64,000 bases of DNA from Cladochytrium replicatum. Lineage: Eukaryota; Chytridiomycota; Chytridiomycetes; Cladochytriales; Cladochytriaceae. Of this stretch, positions 1 through 10,459 are shown piece by piece. A program made the position numbers and the translations under genes. Positions within the stretch are counted from its first letter, which is position 1. Each line of letters opens with the position of its first letter. Below the pieces are notes generated by a model, which saw only the letters and a program-made list of their open reading frames with translations, was not told the DNA's origin and made no database searches. Location: positions 360,129-424,128 of the forward strand of contig JAHLKD010000035.1 of the NCBI GenBank assembly GCA_025526935.1, given 5' to 3'.

Positions 1-254
1 TTTTCGAACACATGGGCAACCAACACATAGTGCTAGGTCAAGGACAGCCAGCCCAAACTCCGCAGATTCTTCTGCATTTCAACCTCGAGTTGGGACAGAT
101 TTTTCTATTACTCCCCACCCTCCTCCACCCAACGTCAGTGCCAGCGACTCTCCCAGACTGTCAGATCACAAAATACATTCCGAGTAAAAAATTTGTTCCC
201 CAAAAGCCACCAAGGTTTGGCACCTTTTCGGAGCAATCACCAATCCACATCAAA

Positions 255-1906
255 ATGGATGCAAACACCGAGAAGCCGCTACCTCTCCCAGCCGCAGCAG
301 AAGGTGACAGCGGACCAGGACCGTCTGATGCGGGGAGGCATGCCGCTCTGTCCACGTTTGAGAAGAAGAAAGTGGAGGAGGCGGAGCGTCATCGTCTCGA
401 ACAGGCGGAGAAGATAAAGAAGCAGGAGACGGAAGCGTTCGAAAAGGCACGAATTTTAAAAGAAAAGCTGGAGCAGGAGAATGCGGCGCGAAAGGCCAAG
501 GAGCTTGAGAAGATGTCCGTGGAGGAAAGGAAGCGTCAGGAGGTGTTGGCTGCACAAAAGGCAAATATGGACGAGTTTGAAAAGAAGAAATCCGAAGCTG
601 CGAAGAAGCTGGAGGAAGAAAAGGCGATGGAGCGTCGTCGTGCCGAAGAAGAGGCGTTCCAGAAACAGGAACTTGCAAAGCAGAAAAAGTTGAGGGAGGA
701 AGAAGGTAAGGACGGCTTTCAAATTGCGTGTTAGTTTCCATGAATTTAATTTCGATGTGTCGTCGATGTTCTGCTTTTGCTGCTCCGCCCATTTTGTTGT
801 TTGCTGCACCATTTGGCTGTTATAGAGCGCAAAAAGCAGGAGGCTGAGAAGAAGCGCGAGGAGGAGAAAGCGCGAGAAGAGAAGCTTCGAAAGCAGAAAG
901 AAGCAATGCAACGATTTGAGGAGGAGCGAAAGCTGAAGATGATGCGACCTGAGGAGAGGGAGGCGTTCTTAGCTGAAAAGCGAGCACGCGAGGAAGCTGA
1001 GCGAAAAGTTCGTGAAGCAGAAGCTGAGAAAGTTCGCAAAGCAAAAGAAGAGGAAGAAGATCGGCTTCAGAAGCTGCGGGAGGAGGAAGGAGCAAAGTTG
1101 CGCAAGCAACGCGAAGAGGAGGAGGCAAAGCTGCGGAAGCGACGTGAAGATGAAGAGGCACAGCTGCGCGCTAAACAAGCGGAGGAAGAGCGGGCGCAAA
1201 AGGAAAGAGATGAAGCTGATATGAGTCAGCGAGCTGCTTTTGCGGAAGCGGCGCGGCAGAAACAGGCTGCTGATGTAGCTGAACGCCGACAGCGTGCAGT
1301 ATCAGATCAGGTGGAACGGGCTCGTGCTCAGGAACTTCAACGACAACGGGAGGAAGCGCTTCGCTCGAAGGATTTACCTCCACCTCCTTCCAAAGTTCCT
1401 GATGTAGATTATCCTCCTCCACAATCTCCGGAAGATGAAGCAGAAAAGCTTATCCGAAAAACTCAGGTAAACTACTAGAACATGATTCAATATGGCGACG
1501 GTTGATTGTTTATTCGTTGTACAGGAGCGTATGCGCAGGGAACACCAGGAAATCAAACAAAACATACTGGAATTCGACCCTGACGCATTGCGAGCGGACA
1601 TTGAGGCACTCATGGCCGAGGAAGAACAGAAGTCCAGACGGGAAACGGCAGCTATCCTTATGGCAGCCGGACAAAGCGACACGGCCCAAAAAATCGAGCG
1701 TGGATTTGCATCGTCCAGCCCTCCACAGACTACTGCGCCAGCTACTTCTGCTCCCACACAACCACCTTCTCGCCCGCTCTCTTCTGCAGACCCTGACAAG
1801 AAGAAAGGATGTGAGTCTGATTGTCGACTGGCAGCTAGTCAAAGGCTTATCCTTCTTCTCAGTTATGTCCAACATTTTCGGCAAACGGAGACCCTCCCGT
1901 GGTTAA
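255..1906 (+). CDS. Glu/Lys/Arg-rich coiled-coil protein, unknown function
   Basis: Four exons can be read: 255-705, 826-1466, 1525-1810 and 1863-1906, joined by GT-AG introns that keep frame. The protein starts MDANTEKPLPLP, then runs for over 300 residues as almost unbroken charged heptad-like sequence (many EEE, KKRE and RKQRE blocks), which predicts one long coiled coil. After the coil comes a Pro-rich stretch (PPPPSKVPDVDYPPPQ), a conserved-looking segment around QERMRREHQEIKQNILEFDP, a Ser/Thr/Pro-rich linker and a basic end, FGKRRPSRG. The last intron is needed to reach the basic tail; without it the frame reads on to 1980. The ATG at 255 sits in AAAATGG and is preferred; an in-frame upstream ATG at 12 would add a hydrophobic, low-quality leader. 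No named family is recognised. Low-complexity coils attract false homologies, so no function is given. Confidence 0.75.
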
Positions 1907-2096
1907 GTGGCTGTTTCACTATGCCCATTAGACTGTTGCAATTCCTCATTAATTGTTTGAAGATTCTGAAAAGACGATAAAAGAGAAAAAGATGGGTTCT
2001 GAGACAGATCCGAGCATTGTTTGTGCTTGGTATCATTGCTTGACATTAGTGATCTTGTGCGGCAAGAATTCTCCGACAAAGTGGTTTGAACAGAAT

Positions 2097-3300
2097 TCAT
2101 TCTTCATCTGGTTCTTCTAAGCTCTTCATAAATTCGAGAAAATGAGGGAGAAGAGCATTTGCCTCTGCATGGTGCACTTCTTTGAAGCAACTAACTGCTT
2201 CTTTGTACTTATCTTCGGACGTATCGTCTTCCAAATTGCCCCAGACACAAGCGTTTACCCAATCTGATTTGTGAGACTTGCAATTCTATTTTGCAAGCAG
2301 AGTAACCGAGCATCAAAACCTTCAAATTGAGCCTTCGCTTTTGTGATGTACTCCAATGCTCTTGAAACATAAGTTTTGACCTTGCTGCACGCGAAAAAAG
2401 TACAACCTGAGTCGATGTATTCAATAGCGCTCTTTTCGTCAACATCTTTTTGTGTCTCTTCTGCTTCTTCGAACAATTTGTTTGCAAGTGACAACTTGCA
2501 GCTCCAAATACCTACAAGAGCGTCTGCAACGCTTCCGGTACTTGTAAACCTGATTGCCAAAACAACTGACCACTTTTACTCGTCTCGGCGGCAACGTTCC
2601 ACTTCGTACTGTTCTTTGGATTGGTAGAATGGTCCGCATGCTGCTGAAGTAGGTCGGCAAAAATGATCTGGTCGCTCTCTGATTTTTCCGTGGTCCAAGC
2701 CAGTCGTTTGCTGAATTATCCGTGGTCGTTTGGTGTCCACCGATTTCTCTCCGTTTCCCTGGTGCAGCAGAAATGTTGCCTGAGGTAAAACGTCAGTACA
2801 TTGGACTTAGAATGTTCAGAAGTTGAGCACCTTGATTAAGAATGTTACTGTGAGCGCCATTTGCACTTTTTCGGGGATCGCTTCATCTTGACAGCTACTG
2901 TAACTTCCAAACCAAACCATCTTTGAGACGATCGATGGCTGCGTCCAAAAATGCAGCTTTTGAATCTTTGCTTTTACGCTTCTTTCCTGTTTGATGGCAA
3001 CGCCGGATCAGAGCTCTTCTCCAATTCTTCGAACGTGATCTCCACGGTACTTGGTTCATTTCCTTCAGTGTCCTCCTCGACCGCATTTCCCACTTCTTCG
3101 TTCTCGGCAACTTTTGCTCATCCCCTGGGCTTCTTTCGTGCTCTCCAAGACCGAATTTGCACTGCCATTTTCAGCATCGCCACATTCCTGTCAAAAGATG
3201 AAGGTCTGAAGTGGTTGGGAGTGCTTCATGCTTCATTGCTCACAGGCGTGAATTTATGCCCTCAGCCGAAACCGAAACCGCCGAGACCACCATATGCCGG
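2097..3300 (-). CDS. Probable multi-exon gene of unknown function
   Basis: The minus strand has several stretches of protein-like sequence with splice sites between them. The 3' end reads through KEAVSCFKEVHHAEANALLP and stops after LEEPDEE at 2097-2099. An upstream segment (about 2270-2560) contains LANKLFEEAEETQKDVDEKS and SRALEYITKAKAQFEGF, which look helical and TPR-like. Farther up, about 3000-3110, is an acidic exon (NEEVGNAVEEDTEGNEPSTV). A possible first exon near 3246-3300 ([12 protein letters not shown]) ends at a GTGAGC donor. Frames between these blocks change in ways I could not fully join, so the exon list is incomplete and one junction near 2270 may hold a frameshift. The 5' end overlaps the start of the plus-strand UTP7 gene. 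No family is recognised. Confidence 0.4.
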
Positions 3301-5365
3301 TGGGAAAGTGCCAAGGACTCAGGACAAAAAACTCCAGGGTCTTCTGAAAAAGACGAAAGAACAGCTGAAGGATGCGAAAGACAAGGCAGAGCAGGCTGAA
3401 TTGCTTCTACCGCAAGATCAAGGGTATAATTGATGATGCTGAGTATAATGGCGGAGTGGTAAGATCTTTCATTTCTCATTCAGATACCTGATTGCTGAGG
3501 GCACAGAGAGAACATACAGTTTCTCGCAACGAAAAATCGGCGAGGCAGTTGACGTAAATACGCGAAGCAAGGTTGGTGCCATATTACTGTCGTTGAGTAA
3601 ACATTTTGCTCATTGCATTTTGCTAGACATTCGATCTCACGCTCGACTTTGGTCCATACCGAATGGACTACACAAGGAACGGACGGTGGGTCTTCTGATT
3701 AGTGTTGTTTTAGATTCACAACTGACTGCTTGGTTTAGACACGTCGTTGTTGGTGGAAAAAAGGGCCACATTGCGGCTTTTGATTGGAAATCGAACAGAC
3801 TTCGGTGTGAAGTTCAAGTTCAAGAGACCGTAAGAGACGTGAAGTAAGCCCAGTTTGAACTCATTTGTACGTACGATTCTTATGCACATGGATCAGATGG
3901 CTACACAACGAAAAACTCTTCGCAGTCGCACAGAAGGAGTTCACATATATTTATGACAACAATGGCGTAGAAGTTCACTGTCTCAGGCAATTCAAAGAAG
4001 CTCAATGCCTTGAGTTCCTCCCTCATCACTTTTTACTTGCCTCAGTGGTGCAGTCAGATATGTCGCTACAGTAAGCTGTTGATTGAATTATGTTTTGGTA
4101 GAACTCTGGTGGAATTTTGGGATATCAAGATACGTCAACGGGTCACCACGTTGCTGCTATTCGGACTAAGCTTGGGCTCTGCGACACGATGACCGTAAAT
4201 CCTTACAATGCCATCGTTCACCTGGGACATTCGAATGGTATGGAATATTTGAATATAAACGATCGGAAACCTGATGATGCATGCCGATCAGGAACTGTTA
4301 CACTGTGGAGTCCGAATTCAACAGAACCGCTGGTGAAAATGCTTTGTCATAAAGGACCCGTCAAAGCCGTCGCAGTCGATACTGCCGGAAAGTAAGGTTA
4401 CTACATTATCAAATGTTTATTCTCTGATCCATGTTTTTTCTAGTTACATGTGCACGGCAGGTCTCGATGGGCGGCTGAAGGTCTGGGACGTCCGCTCGTA
4501 TAAGCCTCTTCACGAGTACGTTACGCCAACACCTGCGACATCTCTGGCAATATCTCAGATGGGTTTTTTAGCAGTTGGATGGAGTGGTCGAGTGACGGTC
4601 GGTTCTGGTACAATGGCGACAAAATTTTCTGACTTTTATGAACTAGATATGGAAAGACCCTTTCCGGACGAAGCAGCGTGCTCCATACATGGCACATGCT
4701 CAGGACGGATTACCTGTCGAGGATCTAAACTTTTGTCCGTATGAGGATATTCTTGGGTTGAGCTATTCGAAAGGCATTCGAAGTCTCATCGTTCCAGGTA
4801 TGCATGTCGAGTTCTGGGCTAATCGAACGTCATTGATGGGCTTGGTGATTCAGGATCTGGTGAACCAAACTTCGATACACTCGAGGCGAACCCCTACCAA
4901 ACCAAGACACAACAGCGCGAGAACGAAGTCCAAATGCTTTTGCAAAAGGTTATGTCAAACGAATATTCCTTTGAAAGTAGCTGACTTGAGTTCAATTTTC
5001 AGATCCAACCAGAGATGATTTCTCTCAACCCCGACTTTGTGGGAACCGTCGACAAAAATGCTGCCGAAGTAGAAAAGGAAGCGGCTCGGTTTGAAATGGA
5101 AGCTAACATGAAGAAGCTTGGACCTGCGGCTGTAAAGTACAAGATGCGTGGCCGGAGCGCTGCCAAGAAGCGCTATGAAATCAAACAACGAGGAATAATC
5201 AGTGCAAAATCCGTATGTCAAACTTAGGCGGACATTTGACTTCGTCGATATTGACAAAGTTTATTACAGTTGAGGAGAGAGGCCCTGATACCTTCGAAAA
5301 AAGGATTGGACCTTCCAAGCGCTAATAAAACAGCTCTAAGTCGATTTAAGAAACGACAAGCATGA
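3246..5365 (+). CDS. UTP7: U3 snoRNP protein Utp7 (WDR46/BING4 family)
   Basis: WD40 scaffold of the small-subunit processome, which acts in the nucleolus in 18S rRNA processing. About twelve exons join cleanly: (start unresolved)-3423, 3484-3571, 3627-3685, 3739-3843, 3897-4047, 4102-4237, 4292-4391, 4444-4597, 4647-4797, 4854-4948, 5003-5212, 5270-5365. Family hallmarks include the N-terminal [14 protein letters not shown] block, [94 protein letters not shown], the PGSGEPNFD turn and the C-terminal [11 protein letters not shown] and TALSRFKKR motifs. This is full length for the family except the very N-terminus. No ATG lies in frame with the first recognisable exon after its apparent splice acceptor at 3245, so a short first exon probably lies upstream, inside the opposite-strand gene. 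The start given is the first base after that acceptor. Confidence 0.93.
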
Positions 5366-5474
5366 TGTTGCAGGAGTCCAAGTTGCTGGGTTGTGCAGTG
5401 ATTGGATTGTTTTGCTCGTGCTTAATAATTAGACTATATTTACCATCGATCTTTAACAAGCTATTTGTCCCAAG

Positions 5475-7803
5475 ATGCCGAACTCACTTTTGGTTGACCC
5501 TAAGCGATACTATGCTCAAGAGCAAACATTGGTGAAACTGGATGGAGCCGTTATGTTGGTATGCTTACATTTAAACGTTAGGGAAGTGAGGCTGTTTGGA
5601 ACGATAAGCGCCTGGAAAAGCTGTACAATAATGATGCACCAGACAAGACTAAACTCAAGAAGATGGTCCGCCTTGGAATACCTGACAAAATACGGGGTAG
5701 GCCAATCCCATGTACAAAATTCCATTTCGAATGAAACGAACTGGGTTCAGGCAAAGTTTATGCTAAGATCTTGAAGGTCGGGAAACTAAGCGGTACCAGA
5801 AGAAAAGCAGTGATCGATTGTTCCTTGCTCATTTCATTTCGGTTCTGTAGAATACGAGACTAATTATGATGCCGCTCTTCGTCGGATCTATGGAAAGTCT
5901 ATCCCAGATGATCCATTACCACCAACTTTCGGTGGTCGATTCCATAAGAACCAGCTTGCTCTGACTAAAGAAGGAGTTACAGTAATGGAGCACATACTCT
6001 GCATACTGCAGCACGATTTTCCCAATCTCGAGTACAGTCCAATGCTACCTCCGTTGCTTGCTTTGTTGACCCACCACATGGAGTCGCCGAACGAGCTGCT
6101 AGGGGCGATTGTGTCGATTGTAAAGAGGTCCATGAATAGGGATAAATTGGATATCTCGGCACCAGCTGCTTCAAATCCCGCCCACAGTTCCTCAAAATCC
6201 CGTCGTCCGAGGGGCACCTCTGCAAAATCTGCCGATCGATGGACATATATTGCCACTTACCGGAAAGACACCATGCTGCTGGCTCGAGCATTCGGAAACT
6301 TCTTTCATCGTACGAACCGGAAGCTTCACGCGCATATTACGACCCTTCAAGAGAAACTTCCTGAACCAATTTGGATGTCCTGGATCTGTGATCTCTTCAT
6401 CGGGGTGTTGCCGCAAGCAATGCTTTGGAGAGTTCTCGATCTGTTTGTGGTGGAAGGCTACAAGGCTCTGTTTCGAGTCGGAATTGCGCTCTTTCTTCTC
6501 TGCAAAGACCAGTTGATGCAACAAACGTCGATCGATGCAGTAGTTGCTTTACTCACACCGATCACGTCGCTGGATGGGACCACGATGTTTGTTTGTACGA
6601 TTGACGATTTGATGAAGCAGGCGAATTCCATAAGTTGTTCACGCGCGGATGTCAGAAAGCTGCAAAATCACCATTGGAGTTTGGCAGCCGTATCAAAGTC
6701 TGATGAACTTCCCAATATGCAATATCAGTACCAACGCGGAAAGCCAAAGCTGCAGCAAGAGTCCAAGATAATTAAAGAAGAAGTCTACTGGATTGCGATT
6801 TGGTCATGGGTTCCGCACAAGCTGAGGATGTCAGAGCTCGAGTTAATCTTCACAACGAAGGAGCATGGTCACCATATCTTGACCTTCTATGAAAAAACGA
6901 AGGGGAGAAAGCCACTGTTGCTGGTCCTGGAGACGGTCGAAGGTGCAGTGTTTGGAGCATATCTTTCCACACCTTTCCCCGAAAGCGACGACTGGAATAA
7001 GTTTGTCGGGAATGGTAAGGTCCCCAACACCATTATAACAATGGCTGATCACATTTCGCTTCAGGGGAAACATTTTTGTTCAGCCTGGCACCATATGCTA
7101 AGTTGTATCCTTGGGTTGGTTGTGCACTGCACGATATGGATGATTATGATGAAGATGAAAGTGATGGGGACAGCGATGACCTTCTGTCCCCTAGCCCAAT
7201 CACACCCGTATCTGCTGCAAGCTTCACATCATCGTTCGAAGTGCGGTCACCTCTTTCGCAGGACGGTTCTTTCCTGTCTTCAAACTGCTCCACTCCAATC
7301 TCTGGGTTGAGAGTAGTGCCGTCAATCGAAGCCTCCGGAAGAGAGTCAGAGTTCACTGAATCACTATCGATCAAATCAGATCTCACCAAAAGTGGGCCTA
7401 CGCAACCAGAAACAAACGAAATGACAACTGAAAGACCAAAACTGCCACAACTAATAGTGGAAAGTGATATTGGATCCACATCAACACCACCAAGTCCTTT
7501 GAAGAAGAAGCCATCGCGCATGGAAAAGGAAAATCTTGTGCAAGAGAAAGCATCATTTTTTCTGCGGTGCAGTCGCAAAGACATTGCCATTGGTGGCGGG
7601 GGGTAAGTTAACCCGGTTATTTTGAATGTCTATAATATCCTCTCTTCATTCGGAATAGAAGCGATATCGGTATTTGGCTGGATGAATCACTAACCAAAGG
7701 GACAACAGGGCCTTGTTTGACGTTCGAAAACGAAGCGCTCACAGGCGACAAAACCAAAAAGTTTTTTGAGATTCTAGCCATTGAAGTATTTGCCTTCATT
7801 TAA
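5475..7803 (+). CDS. TBC (Rab-GAP) and TLDc domain protein, TBC1D24-like
   Basis: Exons: 5475-5531, 5582-5696, 5751-5792, 5851-7014, 7065-7602 and 7659-7803. The first donor is a best guess because it gives a 51-nt intron. The N-terminal half is a TBC domain: KKMVRLGIPDKIRG, then PEPIWMSWICDLFIGVLPQA and WRVLDLFVVEGYKALFRVG, the usual end of the fold. The C-terminal half is a TLDc domain split by an acidic/Ser-rich insert: VFGAYLSTPF, ETFLFSLAPYAKLYPWVG, then IAIGGGGSDIGIWLDESL. TBC domains activate Rab/Arf-type GTPases and TLDc domains are linked to oxidative-stress protection and V-ATPase binding. This arrangement is that of TBC1D24/Skywalker, where the TBC lacks the catalytic Arg and Gln fingers; I did not find a clear IxxDxxR finger here, because the expected region is Lys/Asn-rich. 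The TLDc insert (about 7150-7540) is unusually long. Confidence 0.88.
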
Positions 7804-7910
7804 AGCGACTCCTGCCCTGTTTATCTGTATTTCAAAGACACCTTGTTTCCCTTTTCGTGTTCCTACCAGATTAGGGAATCGCCAACTCCTGTGGCTTACC
7901 TTGTCAGGGA

Positions 7911-10340
7911 ATGTCCTCCAAACTCCCACACGCTCAGGTGCAGCCAGTCCAAGTCCTGCTGAACCTCGCTGCCCACTACCTGAAGAATGCGCGCGCAGAT
8001 CTAACCTCTGGAGACAGTCGTGAGCTCTCAGTTTCACTGCCCCAACAATCGTCTTTGAAAGTGAATCGATATGTGACGGCAGCAGTCGCCTGTCTTGAGG
8101 CAGTCCTGAAGGCGAAAAACGTCACAAACCTACCGAAGTCGATCGAAGTCCGCGCGCGAATCGCGTTGGCTGATACACTCCTCGAGTACACCACAAATGT
8201 TGCACAGGCGAAAATGTCCTTGTCGAAAGCGGTAAGGCGAAAAAGCTTTTCTGGAATGTCGCTGATTACAATTGATTTGATGTGTTTCTTTCATTCCCCA
8301 TTCAGTTACTGTTATGTCAAAATGCAAGTACATATGAGGAAATCAGACAAACACGGATTTACCTGGTTTGTCGTCAGGGGCAGGATCCGAACAATTGGAG
8401 ATATCGTATATTTATACGCCAAGTCATACTTATGGTAGCGGAAAATGATTACAAAAGTGCTGCGAAGCTCTTAAAGCAGCTCTGGTCTGAAGCGCTCGCG
8501 TATGTTGATCACGGACAGAGATCTGGATTCGAATGTAATGCCTCTACTTCAGCACGAATCGCATATGGTGGTTTCGTAGGTTCACGTTTTACAGGGCAGC
8601 GTTAAGCATGCGTGAAAACGACGTCCACGCTTGTTTATCTGTCCTTTTGCAATCGTGGGATGAGGGCGCAAAAATTGGTAACCAGAATATGCAGGTAAGC
8701 TCTTAAAATTTTCTAGCACAATCCATCTCGATTGAACGCGGCTCGTAGATTCTATTCGCTTTGGAAGGAATGAGGTGTTCGATAATCGGGGGGAACTTTG
8801 ACACGGCCAAAACTTTCGGTGAGAAACTCGAAACTGCATTATCGGAGCCGTCGAATGAAGGCCCCTCAAACACGAAGTTTCATCAAATCGTGCGAATGTT
8901 AATATTGCAATATCGGGTTGTGTTGGAACTTCGAGCCGGAAACGTGAAGGAGGGAACGGCATTATTAGTCACCTTCCGGAGTGCAAAAAGCCAGCTATTT
9001 TCCGAGAATGAGCTTGAGCTTAACAACGATGGGTCGATTGTTGTAAGACCCGACGAAGAACCTGGATACACACCAAGGTCTTTAGAGGCCACAGGGCTCG
9101 ATAATACGAGAACCATACGTCAGATGGTGGGGATGTCAAAAGATGGTTTGGATGCAATGGAGGCTATGCTTCTCATTCTTTGCGAGAAAGGATCAAACCC
9201 AAAAGCTGCAAAAGAGCTTCTCCAAAGCTCTCTCTCTCGAATTAGAGGTAGGTTCTGAAAACATTCGGAGAACCGCAGACTGTCCGCAGCTAACATGCAC
9301 ATAATGTAGCTCCCAGAAAGACAGGACTACCTCTAGTATGGAACATCTGGTGGATCCGACAGGAAGCACTCTGCCTACAACAACTATTTGAAGTAACTTA
9401 CACACGAGCAGAATACTCCACTGCGATTCAGGTAAATCTTGTTAATCTGTTTAGCCTGATTACTCAAAGGGATTGCCCAGTCTTTAAAAGATCTTTCGGC
9501 ACTCTGCGGTCTTCATCAGTCAGTACTTTCTTCATATGAGGGCGTAATACCGTTCAACTGGGCAATGCTCCACCAAGCATTGGGTAGACCAGAATCCGCC
9601 TCCATCTTGTATACATCGATCACTTCTCAGTCACCTTCATCTGCAGCAACATCTTTACAATTGCGCCAAGTTTCTCTTGCACTTTTCTCACTAGCGTCTT
9701 CACCATCAGCCCATCGTTGGAATCAGGAACATTTTCGTTCATTAGCTCGCATCCATCTCTTACTCCTCAACTTCATTCAAATCGTTCTTAACCACAGCAC
9801 ACAATCACCAGACAGCATACAGAGCTTTATCCAAAATGCCATCCTGGCCGGACAAGATCTTGAAGACAGTGTTGGGACAAACGAAACTGGGAGGTTACTC
9901 AGGAATACAGCTCTCCTGGGTATGCAGTCTGTCATGTACTTCGCCGCTGGAGAAATCCGCCGGGCAAAGTAAGGTGCTTTTAACTTTTAAAATCCAGTCG
10001 CTGACCAGACTCCAGATTGCAGCTTCTCGAGCTACTGAAGGCATGTGACGTGACGAACGCAAATCAGTTGCGCTATGTTGCGCTTTGCTGTCTCGGCTAC
10101 CTGTTCAAAGATACCAGTGCAGAGCAAGCAGCTAAGATGTTCACAACTGCTTCAACTTCTGCTAAGGCGTCTAGCGCCTATGATGTGATAGCACTCTGTG
10201 CACGCGAGCTTGCAATCGTTACTCCATCGAAGGAAGCTGAATACAATCGACTTGCAGCAAAACATATGCGGGCGGCGGACACTCGAAGAAAGGAAGGGTT
10301 GGCGGCATACTCGGAAGCACTTTCATTAGAGCAACATTGA
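7911..10340 (+). CDS. MAU2: Cohesin loader subunit Mau2/Scc4
   Basis: TPR superhelix that partners Scc2/NIPBL to load cohesin on chromatin. Exons: 7911-8231, 8306-8499, 8553-8694, 8749-9247, 9310-9431, 9481-9968 and 10016-10340. Matching family blocks are ARIALADTLLEYTTNVAQAK with MSLSKALLLCQNASTYEE, NNWRYRIFIRQVILMVAENDY, FYRAALSMREND, and the C-terminal AAGEIRRAKLQLLELLKACD, RYVALCCLGYLFKD, EEQAAKMF-like TPR and CARELAIVTPSKEAEYNRLA. Compared with the animal protein, about 30 residues are missing between YEEIRQTRIYLVCRQ and the PNNW block, so one helix pair is shortened or an exon was not recognised. Starts with MSSKLPHAQVQPVQVLL, like the family N-terminus. The gene ends 119 bp before the convergent minus-strand gephyrin gene. 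Confidence 0.88.
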
Positions 10341-10459
10341 TAATAAGCTGAGACTTTTTTTCGCTTCTGCCTCGGTTTATTATGTTTCTCCGGCTGTTGA
10401 TGGGGTAACATACATAACGCAAAGAGGAATACCGTTTGTATAAACATAAAATATTCGCT
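10341..10459. other. Shared 3' intergenic spacer of convergent genes
   Basis: This 119-bp spacer separates two stop codons facing each other (MAU2 plus, gephyrin minus). It holds only AT-rich sequence that could serve as 3' ends for both transcripts. No further gene is seen. Confidence 0.6.

Noticed and set aside
250-1799. Long antisense open frames over the coiled-coil gene
   Set aside because: They are the complement of Glu/Lys-rich codons, giving Leu/Phe/Ser-rich frames with no motifs or splice logic.
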